From contig NZ_NINW01000049.1 of the NCBI RefSeq assembly GCF_002188465.1, forward strand, positions 186,001 to 250,000: 64,000 bases of DNA, in the 5' to 3' direction. Both the position numbers and the translations under genes were made by a program. This DNA comes from Pigmentiphaga sp. NML080357. GTDB taxonomy: Bacteria; Pseudomonadota; Gammaproteobacteria; Burkholderiales; Burkholderiaceae_B. Every line of letters starts with the position of its first letter. The stretch's first letter is position 1. The notes below the pieces were generated by a model. The model was not told the origin of the DNA and searched no databases. It was given only the letters and a program-made list of their open reading frames with translations. Positions 9,385-16,542 of the stretch are shown here, piece after piece.

Positions 9385-9434
9385 GCGCTTTCGTCCCTGG
9401 GAAGGATGCGGAGCGCGGGAGGGAACATCGATGA
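9381..9434 (+). other. 17-codon open frame bridging two genes with 4-base overlaps at both ends
   Basis: ATG at 9381 overlaps the stop of the dioxygenase gene (ATGA, 9381-9384). The frame encodes MSAFVPGKDAERGREHR and stops at 9432-9434, overlapping the ATG of the next gene (ATGA, 9431-9434). It could be a translational relay, or the remnant of a gene collapsed by an internal deletion. No family is recognisable. Confidence 0.35.
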
Positions 9435-10591
9435 GCCGCGCCGGATTGGAAAGATTCCTCTTCCGCTTCGACAAGGAGCCCGCCCTGCAGGCGGCGCTCG
9501 AGGCGGATGCCGCCGACGCCTTCGACGGCTACGGCCTGGACGAGGAGGAGCGGCGCACGCTGCGCGAGCGCGACCTCGCCACCTTGTACGAATGGGGCGT
9601 GCATCCGCTCCTGATACGCAATTTTGCCGGCACGCTGGGCCTGAGCTACGTGCAGGCCTACCGGGCGCGCGGACTCGGCACCCCCCTACGCGAACCTTTT
9701 TCATTACATCGAACGGAGACATCGACCATGAAGGAAACCGACATACGTTCCCGCTGGGTGCTGGCCAATGGCGTGCGCACGCATTATTCGGAGGCCGGCC
9801 ATGACGGCAGGACGCTGGTCGCGCTGCACGGCGGCGGCGCCGGTTCGTCGGGCGCGTCGGGCATGGGGCCCGTGCTGCCGCTGCTGGGCCGGGACTTCCG
9901 CGTGGTCGCGCCCGATTCCATCGGCGGCTTCGGCCTGACCGACACCAGCGTGCCCACGCCGTATGGCCTCATCAGCCGCGCCGCCCATACCGCCGATTTC
10001 GTCGACGCCCTCTGTCTCGACAAATTCAGCGTGCTGGGCAATTCGCAAGGCGCGTGGTCGGGGGCGTACTACGCCATGCTGCATCCGGACCGCGTCGAGA
10101 AGCTGATCATCGTGTCGTCGCTCACCATCGCCACGTCCATGGGCATCAAGCAGGAGCCCAACGAAGCGATGCGGGCGCTGATGGGCTACGACGGCAGCCG
10201 GGAAGGGATGAAGCGCCTCCTGGAGGCGCTGATCATCGACAAGTCGCGCATCACCGACCAGCTCATCGACGATCGCCAGCGCGCCGCCACGCGGCCCGGC
10301 GCGCTCGAGGCCTTCCGGCGCATGGCGCAGGGCATCGATTTCGTGCGCAATGACCCCGTGCTCAAGCTACAGACGCAATGGCAGGAGGCGCTGCCCGCGC
10401 TCACGCGCCGCATCCCCACCCTCATCCTGTGGGGCACCGACGATACCTTCGCCGTGCCGGCCACCGGACACGCCCTGGCCGAGATGCTGCCCGATGCGCG
10501 CATCGAATGGGTGGAGGGCGCCGGCCACCAGGTGCAGACCGACGCGCCGGACCGCGCCGCCGCCATCATCCGGGAGTTCCTCAATGGATAG
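9431..10591 (+). CDS. LigA-like domain fused in frame to an MhpC-type alpha/beta hydrolase
   Basis: A single open frame of 386 residues. Residues 1-85 resemble LigA, the small subunit of protocatechuate 4,5-dioxygenase (FRFDKEPALQ, DGYGLDEEER, YEWGVHPLLIR). Residues from about 100 are a complete C-C hydrolase of the MhpC/BphD type: nucleophile serine in GNSQGAW, aspartate in WGTDDTF and histidine in GAGHQVQ. An internal ATG at 9728 has its own ribosome site, so this may be two genes joined by an indel at a run of six C (9681-9686). With one C fewer, the first frame would stop at a TGA overlapping the internal ATG. GGGAGGG supports the start at 9431. Role: small subunit for the neighbouring dioxygenase plus hydrolysis of the ring-cleavage product. 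Confidence 0.82.
   Translation: MSRAGLERFLFRFDKEPALQAALEADAADAFDGYGLDEEERRTLRERDLATLYEWGVHPLLIRNFAGTLGLSYVQAYRARGLGTPLREPFSLHRTETSTMKETDIRSRWVLANGVRTHYSEAGHDGRTLVALHGGGAGSSGASGMGPVLPLLGRDFRVVAPDSIGGFGLTDTSVPTPYGLISRAAHTADFVDALCLDKFSVLGNSQGAWSGAYYAMLHPDRVEKLIIVSSLTIATSMGIKQEPNEAMRALMGYDGSREGMKRLLEALIIDKSRITDQLIDDRQRAATRPGALEAFRRMAQGIDFVRNDPVLKLQTQWQEALPALTRRIPTLILWGTDDTFAVPATGHALAEMLPDARIEWVEGAGHQVQTDAPDRAAAIIREFLNG
9715..9730 (+). promoter_or_regulatory. Internal ribosome site and ATG for the hydrolase part
   Basis: GGAG at 9715-9718 precedes an in-frame ATG at 9728 by 9 bases. Protein from this ATG would be a normal-length 287-residue hydrolase, so it may be the main start for that domain. 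Confidence 0.5.
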
Positions 10592-10979
10592 GCGGACCAT
10601 GCCGCAGTCGCCCGACGCGCCGGAGCGCATGGCCGGCATGGTGCCCGGGGTGCGCGCGGGCGGTTTCCTGTTCCTGTCGGCCATACGCGGACGCGACCCG
10701 GCCACCAACCGCATGCCGGACGATCCCTACGAACAGGCGTGCCAGGCGCTGCGCAATCTCGAGGCGGTGCTGGCCGCCTCCGGCGCGACGCGGCGGCACG
10801 TGGTGAAGGTGACGCTCTACCTGCATGATCTCGAGGCGCGCCAGGCCTTCCATCGAGCCTGGATGGAGTTCTTCCCAGAGGATCCGCCCGCCCGGCTGGC
10901 GGTGGGCGTGGCCGACGCCAATGCGGCGCCGGGCGGCAACGCGCACTATGTCCTGGACGTGATCGCGCTGGCGCCTTGA
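10584..10979 (+). CDS. RidA (YjgF/YER057c/UK114) family protein
   Basis: This protein of 131 residues belongs to the family that hydrolyses enamine/imine intermediates and includes 2-aminomuconate deaminase. The conserved arginine is present in PPARLAVGV near residue 95, while the glutamate usual near the C-terminus of canonical RidA is not seen (HYVLDVIAL). The start overlaps the hydrolase stop by 8 bases, so it is the last gene of the ring-cleavage operon. Its presence hints that a nitrogen-containing intermediate is processed; this is inference. Confidence 0.88.
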   Translation: MDRRTMPQSPDAPERMAGMVPGVRAGGFLFLSAIRGRDPATNRMPDDPYEQACQALRNLEAVLAASGATRRHVVKVTLYLHDLEARQAFHRAWMEFFPEDPPARLAVGVADANAAPGGNAHYVLDVIALAP

Positions 10980-11061
10980 CCGGCATCCGCATGCGATTGC
11001 CAGCGCGCCGGGCGCCCCGGCACAATACGCGTTTGCGTCTTGCGCGCATCCTTCCCGGCAG

Positions 11062-11850
11062 ATGATTCGTCCCATGGCATCAGCACGACGGCAGACCGCC
11101 GATACCGATTCCGCCGCCCGCGGCGCCGCGGGCAATGGCGCGCGCGGCGGCTTGCCGATGTACGCCCAGCTCTTCGCGCTGTTCCGCCAGCGCATCGAGA
11201 ACGGCACCTGGCCGCTGAACGAGTGCATTCCCTCGCTCGACGAACTGATGCAGGAATTCGGCGTGGGACGCGTTACCGTCCGGCACGCACTCGGCATGCT
11301 GGAGGCCGAAGGGCTGGTCGGGCGCTACCGTGGCCGCGGCACTTTCGTGATGGCGCGGCCCCAGTCCAACATCTGGTATCGCATCCCGATGAACTGGGAC
11401 GAACTCACCGGCGCGCAGCCCGACATCGAGGTCGAATGGCTGGAGACCCACGAATGCGCGCAGCCGCCGGCCTCGGTCCACGCGAGCGCCAGGCTCGGCG
11501 AGGCCTACCAGGCCTTGAAGCGCCGGCTGCTGCGCCACCGCATTCCCTATGGCATCGGCCATACCTACATCGAGAAAAACGTATACGAGGCCATCGGCGC
11601 CGACGTGCTCGCCAAGCCCATCCCGCTGAAGATCCTCGATGCCCGGCTGCCGGGCGGCATCGGCCATGCCGAGCAGACCGTCCGCGCGAGCGTGGCGGAC
11701 CTCGATACCGCCCGCCTCCTGGACCTGACGTCAGGGGCCCCGGTCATCCAGGTGACGCGGTCGGTCCTCGACCGCGAGGGCATGCTGGTCTATGAATCGC
11801 TGGGCATCTTCCGCGGCGACTTCGTCGAGATCCACACCGACCTGAAGTAG
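11062..11850 (+). CDS. GntR family regulator, HutC subfamily (UTRA domain)
   Basis: This protein of 262 residues has an N-terminal winged helix (residues about 35-100, with IPSLDELMQEFGVGRVTVRH and GRYRGRGTF) and a C-terminal UTRA effector domain ending VEIHTDLK. Such proteins usually repress a nearby catabolic operon until a small molecule binds. It lies just downstream of the hydantoinase/ring-cleavage operon and is the best candidate for its regulator. ATG 11074 is an alternative start; no strong ribosome site decides. It is closely related to the regulator at 12482. Confidence 0.92.
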   Translation: MIRPMASARRQTADTDSAARGAAGNGARGGLPMYAQLFALFRQRIENGTWPLNECIPSLDELMQEFGVGRVTVRHALGMLEAEGLVGRYRGRGTFVMARPQSNIWYRIPMNWDELTGAQPDIEVEWLETHECAQPPASVHASARLGEAYQALKRRLLRHRIPYGIGHTYIEKNVYEAIGADVLAKPIPLKILDARLPGGIGHAEQTVRASVADLDTARLLDLTSGAPVIQVTRSVLDREGMLVYESLGIFRGDFVEIHTDLK

Positions 11851-11865
11851 GCCGGCCCGCAAGGG

Positions 11866-11881
11866 GGCCCGCCGGCGGGCC
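11866..11881. repeat. 16-bp perfect GC palindrome between convergent genes
   Basis: GGCCCGCCGGCGGGCC reads identically on both strands and sits between the stop of the GntR gene (11850) and the stop of the YbaK gene (11883). It could end transcription from both sides, but there is no T-run on either side. Confidence 0.35.
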
Positions 11882-11882
11882 G

Positions 11883-12350
11883 TCAGGCGGCCGCCTGGCA
11901 GACGTCCACCCATTCCGCCTCGACCAGCTGCGCCATGCGCAGCGGATCGATGCGCACCGCGCTGTGCGTGGAGCCGGCGGCGGGCAGCACTTGGTCATAG
12001 GCCCGCAGCGAGACGTCGCAATACACGGGCAGCGGCCGGGCGAGCCCGAAGGGGCACACGCCGCCTACCGGATGGCCGGTAACGGCCACCACTTCGTCGG
12101 CGGACAGCATCTTCACCCGTCCGCCGAACACCGCCTTGGCCTTCTTGTTGTCGAGCCGGGCGTCGCCTCGCGTGACCACCAGCACCTCGCGATCACCCGC
12201 TCGCAGCGACAGGGTCTTGGCGATCTGCCCCGGCTCGACGCCGTGGTGCCGCGCCGCCAGTTCGACGGTCGCGGTGCTTTGTTCCAGTTCGATGATGGAG
12301 ATGTCGGGCGCCTTGGCGGCGAGGAAGGTGCGGACGGATTCGAGGCTCAT
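11883..12350 (-). CDS. YbaK/EbsC-type aminoacyl-tRNA deacylase
   Basis: This protein of 155 residues is of the YbaK/ProX editing family, which hydrolyses mischarged aminoacyl-tRNA. Family signatures seen are the conserved lysine region in GQIAKTLSL, the DARLDNKKAK segment and the GHPVGGVCPFGL loop. The start at 12350 (MSLESVRTF) matches the family's length; the frame extends 14 codons further without support. It is read opposite to both flanking GntR genes and appears functionally unrelated to them. Confidence 0.92.
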   Translation of the reverse strand: MSLESVRTFLAAKAPDISIIELEQSTATVELAARHHGVEPGQIAKTLSLRAGDREVLVVTRGDARLDNKKAKAVFGGRVKMLSADEVVAVTGHPVGGVCPFGLARPLPVYCDVSLRAYDQVLPAAGSTHSAVRIDPLRMAQLVEAEWVDVCQAAA

Positions 12351-12481
12351 GGGGCAAGCACGTTGGCGGAACAACCGACGAATATAGCCCACGGATGAGG
12401 CCGCCCGACCCGTGCCCGCGCGCGTATCAGGGGAAGAGGCGCTGATAGAATAAACATCTAGTCAACCAGCATAACCATCCT

Positions 12482-13255
12482 ATGACGCTGCCTCCGCCCT
12501 CCGCATCGCGCACGACCTCGTCGACCGCCATCGCGAACCTGGCACAAGTAGGCACCCCTATCTACGTCAAGCTGGTAATGGCGTTCAGGAAGCGCATCGA
12601 ATCGGGGGAATGGGCGGTCGACCAGCAGATTCCTTCGCTGGACGAACTGGCGCGCGAAGAGGGCGTGGCGCGCGCGACCATCCGCCATGCGATCGGTTTT
12701 CTCGAGGCCGAGGGCCTGATCGGCCGCTACCGGGGCCGGGGAACCTTCGTGCTGCGGCGCCCGCAGAGCGAGGTGTTCTACGACATCCCCACCAGCTGGG
12801 ACACCCTGGTCAACCACGTTCCCGACATCCAGATCGAGTGGCTGGAAACCAGTACCGTCATGCGGCCGCAATCGATCAACCACCACGGCGGCACGCTCTC
12901 GCCCGACGGCTACCAGCATCTGCGCCGGCTGCAGAAGCACAACCACATCCCTTATTTCGTCGGCGACTCCTACGTGGAGCGCACGATTTTCCGCGAAATC
13001 GGCAAGAAGGCATTCAATTCGCCCGTGCCCATGCAGCTGATACAGAATCACTCGGGCAACCGCATCGGCCGCGCCGAGCAGACCATACAGGCCAGCAATG
13101 CCGATTTCGAGGTGGCCCAGCTGCTCGACGTGCCGGTGAACACCGCCATCATGGTGGTTACCCGCTCGGTGTTCGACAAGGACGAGGTCCTGATGTACGA
13201 GTCGCAAGGGCTGTTCCGCAGCGATTTCGTGCGGGTGCACATGCGGTTGAAGTAG
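12482..13255 (+). CDS. GntR family regulator, HutC subfamily, paralogue of the 11062 gene
   Basis: This regulator of 257 residues has a winged helix (IPSLDELAREEGVARATIRH, then GRYRGRGTFVLRRPQ) and a UTRA domain ending VRVHMRLK. It aligns with the 11062 protein almost without gaps over the DNA-binding half, so a recent duplication is likely. No Shine-Dalgarno sequence precedes the ATG, and a TAGAAT -10-like box lies at 12446-12451. The target is not evident: the orphan Bug receptor follows convergently and the hydantoinase operon lies upstream. Confidence 0.92.
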   Translation: MTLPPPSASRTTSSTAIANLAQVGTPIYVKLVMAFRKRIESGEWAVDQQIPSLDELAREEGVARATIRHAIGFLEAEGLIGRYRGRGTFVLRRPQSEVFYDIPTSWDTLVNHVPDIQIEWLETSTVMRPQSINHHGGTLSPDGYQHLRRLQKHNHIPYFVGDSYVERTIFREIGKKAFNSPVPMQLIQNHSGNRIGRAEQTIQASNADFEVAQLLDVPVNTAIMVVTRSVFDKDEVLMYESQGLFRSDFVRVHMRLK

Positions 13256-13282
13256 GCGCGGCCCCCGCGCCCTCCAGGGCCG

Positions 13283-14257
13283 CTATTCGATGGTAATGCC
13301 CAGGCGCTTGATGCGCGTTTCCACTTCGGCCAGTTCGTCGCGCACCCGCGTGGCCAGTTCGGCCGGGGTGCTGCTTTGCGGCGCGATGCCGAGCGCGGCG
13401 AATTTCTCGACCAGCTCCGGGTCCTTCAGGACCTGCGCGATGCCGGCGTTGAGCTTCTGGACGATGGCGGGCGGCGTGCCCGCGGGCGCGACCAGGCCGA
13501 CCCAGGTCTCGACGACCAGGTCCGGGCCGCCCGATTCCCGGACCGTAGGCACCTGGGGATAGTCGGCCAGCCGCTCCTTCGAAGCGGTGGCCAGCATCTT
13601 CATTTTTCCGGCCTTGACCAGCGGCAGGCCCGAGCCGATGGTGGCCACGCTGAAGCTGATGTCGCCGTTCGAGACCGCGGTGTAGATCTGCGCGCCTTCC
13701 TTGTAGTGCACCGGCATCATCCGGGTCTGGGTGGCCTGCGCCAGGATGGCGCCGCCGAAATGGGCCGGGCTGCCCACGTAGGGAGTGCCGTAGGTGATTT
13801 TCTTCGGATCCTTGCGCGCCGCCTCGATGAGGTCGCGCATGGACGCATAGGGCGCCGAGGCCGAAGTGTAGAACAGGAACGGCGCGCGGAAGAAGAGCGA
13901 TACCGGCTCGAAATCCTTTTGCGGATCGTAGGGGACGGAGGACAGCAGCTTGGGGTTGGTCGTCATGTGGGCATCGCCCACCACCAGCAAGGTGTAGCCG
14001 TCCGGCGCGGCCTGCCTGGCGGCGCCCAGCGCCAGAAAACCATTGGCGCCCGGCTTGGCTTCGATGACGAGCGGCTTGCCCCAGAGCTTGCCCAGTTTTT
14101 CGGCCAGGATGCGGGTGGCGACATCCGGCGTCAGGCCGGCGGGATAAGGGGTCAGGAGGCGTATCGGCCGCGCCGGGAAGTCTTCACCGTGCGCGGGGGC
14201 GGCGCACACCAGGGCCAGCGCGGCGAGGGCGGCGCGCCACGAATGGTAGAGCTGCAA
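13283..14257 (-). CDS. Bug-family tripartite-tricarboxylate solute receptor (orphan)
   Basis: This periplasmic binding protein of 324 residues binds small carboxylates. The signal peptide (LVCAAPAHG followed by EDFPARPIRLL) and the family landmarks (VIEAKPGANGFLALGAA, AAPDGYTLL, YGTPYVGSPAHF) are clear. The TTG at 14257 is chosen because AAGGAG lies 7 bases before it; an upstream GTG at 14281 would place that ribosome site inside the gene. No TctA/TctB membrane partners are encoded here, as is common for the many Bug proteins of Bordetella. The inverted repeat at 14316 lies in its upstream region. Confidence 0.92.
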   Translation of the reverse strand: MQLYHSWRAALAALALVCAAPAHGEDFPARPIRLLTPYPAGLTPDVATRILAEKLGKLWGKPLVIEAKPGANGFLALGAARQAAPDGYTLLVVGDAHMTTNPKLLSSVPYDPQKDFEPVSLFFRAPFLFYTSASAPYASMRDLIEAARKDPKKITYGTPYVGSPAHFGGAILAQATQTRMMPVHYKEGAQIYTAVSNGDISFSVATIGSGLPLVKAGKMKMLATASKERLADYPQVPTVRESGGPDLVVETWVGLVAPAGTPPAIVQKLNAGIAQVLKDPELVEKFAALGIAPQSSTPAELATRVRDELAEVETRIKRLGITIE

Positions 14258-14315
14258 GGTCGTCTCCTTCTTGCGCCGCACGGGCGCGCGGCGGGTGCTT
14301 GTCCGGCCGTCTTTG

Positions 14316-14343
14316 CTAGTAGATCAGTAAACTATACTACTAG
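14316..14343. repeat. Inverted repeat upstream of the Bug receptor, probable operator
   Basis: CTAGTAG (14316-14322) and CTACTAG (14337-14343) are perfect complements. The 14 bases between them extend the symmetry imperfectly, giving a 28-base AT-rich dyad. It lies 59 bases before the Bug start. The likely binder is the FCD-type GntR at 14541 or one of the two HutC-type regulators. The stretch 14344-14540 shows nothing else I can support. Confidence 0.45.
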
Positions 14344-14540
14344 TTATTATGGAGCGATAGAGGGATAAACCGCATAGGCGCGCCCTGCGGCGTCCCGGAC
14401 TCAAAGGCAGGAACCCGTGTCCGGCGTGATCGCCGGAAGGAAGGAGCGGCTACTGCGCCGTAATGTGGCGTTCCCTGATGATCGCGCCCCAGGTCGCCGA
14501 TTCGCTGGCGATGAACGACGCGTGAGCGGTCTTGCGCCGC

Positions 14541-15287
14541 TCAGGCGCGCCGTGCCCGCAGCGCGGCTTCCAGTCCGCCGGGGAGCGCCACCGGTTCCGG
14601 CAGGTGCAGCATCAGGTTGAGGTATTTCCACGTCGAGCGCGAATGCTCGATCATCAGCGCCTGCGCGCGCGTGCCCTCGCGGTTCTCGATGGCCTCGACA
14701 ATGTTGCGATGCTGCTCCTGGGCGCCGCACAGGATCTCGCGTACCCCGGCCTCGGCCGACGGAGGAACGTCGGTGAACGAGTTGTTGACCGAAAAGGGAA
14801 TGGCCACCAGCCGCTGCAAAGCGCGCGTGACCATGGGGCTTTGCGCCGCGCTGCAGATCAGGTCGTGCAGCCGGTCGTTGAGCACCACGTAATCGTTCTG
14901 GCGAGCGGCCACGTCGGGCGCGGCCACGACCGCGTCCAGTTCCTTCACGCATTCGTGCATGGCCTTGAGTACGCGCGGCGGCGCGCCCTTCTCGGCCGCC
15001 ATGCGCGCGGCCATGCCTTCCAGCGTGCCGCGGATGGAGATCGCATCGAAGACGTCGTCTTCCGTGAAGCTGGAAACCACATAGCCGCCCGAGGGCAGGG
15101 TGGAAATGAGCCCTTCTTCGCAGATGCGCTGCATGGCCGCGCGTGCCGGCGTGCGCGAAACGCCGAACGCATCGACCAGGGTTTGTTCGAGGACCCGGTC
15201 GCCTGGCTTGAGCTTGCCTTGGACGATCAAGCCGCGCAGTCCATAGACGGCCCTTTCGGTTTGCGACAGGTTGGGATCGGTTTCCAT
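14541..15287 (-). CDS. GntR family regulator, FCD (VanR-like) subfamily
   Basis: This protein of 248 residues has a winged helix (residues about 10-75; GDRVLEQTLVDAFGVSRTPAR) and an all-helical FCD effector domain with the acidic/histidine ligand pattern (ND...HDLI, EQHRNIVEAIE, EHSR). It is divergent from a VanA-like Rieske oxygenase, the arrangement seen for VanR and its vanillate demethylase genes. Paired GTATAC palindromes in the shared gap are likely operators. The start at 15287 gives METDPNLS; a TTG at 15314 is possible. Confidence 0.9.
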   Translation of the reverse strand: METDPNLSQTERAVYGLRGLIVQGKLKPGDRVLEQTLVDAFGVSRTPARAAMQRICEEGLISTLPSGGYVVSSFTEDDVFDAISIRGTLEGMAARMAAEKGAPPRVLKAMHECVKELDAVVAAPDVAARQNDYVVLNDRLHDLICSAAQSPMVTRALQRLVAIPFSVNNSFTDVPPSAEAGVREILCGAQEQHRNIVEAIENREGTRAQALMIEHSRSTWKYLNLMLHLPEPVALPGGLEAALRARRA

Positions 15288-15357
15288 AGGAGAGGAGGGC
15301 GAGCGAGTCCGCAATTATGGTGCAGAACGTCTCTAGAACGGGGAATGAATACGTGAA

Positions 15358-15428
15358 GTATACGTTAATAGGGGTTTATGCGTAAAAAATAGGCAATAAA
15401 TTGTGTTTTTAGTTTTTTGCGTATACGC
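15358..15428. promoter_or_regulatory. Two GTATAC palindromes, probable operators for the FCD regulator
   Basis: One site is centred in AAGTATACGTT (GTATAC at 15358-15363). The other is the perfect 10-base palindrome GCGTATACGC (15419-15428, GTATAC at 15421-15426). The centres are 63 bases apart, six helical turns, which would put two bound dimers on the same DNA face. GT-N2-AC fits the usual half-site geometry of FadR/FCD-type GntR proteins. Confidence 0.5.
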
Positions 15429-15495
15429 TGAATAGAAATTCAAAAACAATGGCGTGCACACAGCGCAAACTCCCACACCCATCAAAGGAGGCGAG

Positions 15496-16542
15496 ATGTT
15501 CGTCAAAAACGCCTGGTATGTCGCCGCTTGGGCGCACGAAATCGGGCCCGTGCCGTTCGCCCGCACCCTGTGTGGCGTTCCTGTCGTGCTGTTCCGGGAT
15601 CGCGGCACGGGCAAGCCGGCGGCGCTTCTCGACCGCTGTTGCCATCGCGGCACACCGTTGCGATTCGGGCAAGTCGTGCCGGAAGGGCTGGAATGCGGCT
15701 ATCACGGCATGGTGTTCGACACCGCCGGCGCCTGTATCCGCATTCCCGGACAGGCCTCGATTCCGCCCAAGGCCCGGGTCCAGGCATTCCCGGTGGTCGA
15801 GCGGGACGAGCTGATATGGATATGGATGGGAGAGCCGGACCGCGCGGACCCGGGCAAGATCGTTCCCTATCCGTTCCACAACGATCATGCCCGCTGGCCG
15901 CACAAGTGCCAGGTCTACCACGTCAAGGCCAACTACATGCTGCTGGTGGACAACCTCATGGACCTGACCCACCTGGCTTTCGTGCACAAGAACACCATAG
16001 GCGGCAATCCCAAGGCGCACGTGGAAGCCAAGATGACGGTGACGCCGACGGACGACGGCCTGCATTTCATCCGCTGGCTGATGGACTCCGCGCCGCCTCC
16101 CACCTATGCCAAGGCGGTGCCCCTGGCCGAACGCATCGATCGCTGGATGGAATTCCAGTACATCGCGCCCGGAGCGGTGCTGCAGTGGACCGGGGGCATC
16201 GACAGCGGCAAGGGCGCCGTCGAAAACCGGAACCAGCCCGGGTTTTCGCTGCGCATCTTCCATGGACTGACCCCGGAAACCGACACGACCTGTTTCTATT
16301 TCTGGTCGGCCGCCAACGGCTACAGGCAGGACGACCCCGGCGCGACCGATGCGCTCTTTCATGAAATCGACACCGCATTCCGCGAGGACAAGGCCATCGT
16401 CGAGGCCCAGCAGGCCATGCTGACCGCCCGCGGCGAGCAGGGCCTGATCGACATCGTTTCCGACGCCGCCCGGGTCCACATGCGCCGCGCGGTCAAGCGG
16501 ATGATTGCCGCCGAGGCGGCCAGCGAAGCAACGGGAGCATGA
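15496..16542 (+). CDS. Rieske non-haem iron oxygenase, VanA-like (vanillate O-demethylase type)
   Basis: This terminal oxygenase component of 348 residues belongs to the class that demethylates or hydroxylates aromatic acids. Rieske cluster ligands are CCH near residue 47 and CGYH near residue 66. The mononuclear iron site is the motif DNLMDLTHLAFVH near residue 155. AAAGGAGG 5 bases before the ATG at 15496 decides this start over an ATG at 15454. No reductase gene is adjacent, so electrons must come from elsewhere. The next gene overlaps and encodes a binding protein, suggesting joint uptake and oxidation of one substrate. Confidence 0.92.
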   Translation: MFVKNAWYVAAWAHEIGPVPFARTLCGVPVVLFRDRGTGKPAALLDRCCHRGTPLRFGQVVPEGLECGYHGMVFDTAGACIRIPGQASIPPKARVQAFPVVERDELIWIWMGEPDRADPGKIVPYPFHNDHARWPHKCQVYHVKANYMLLVDNLMDLTHLAFVHKNTIGGNPKAHVEAKMTVTPTDDGLHFIRWLMDSAPPPTYAKAVPLAERIDRWMEFQYIAPGAVLQWTGGIDSGKGAVENRNQPGFSLRIFHGLTPETDTTCFYFWSAANGYRQDDPGATDALFHEIDTAFREDKAIVEAQQAMLTARGEQGLIDIVSDAARVHMRRAVKRMIAAEAASEATGA

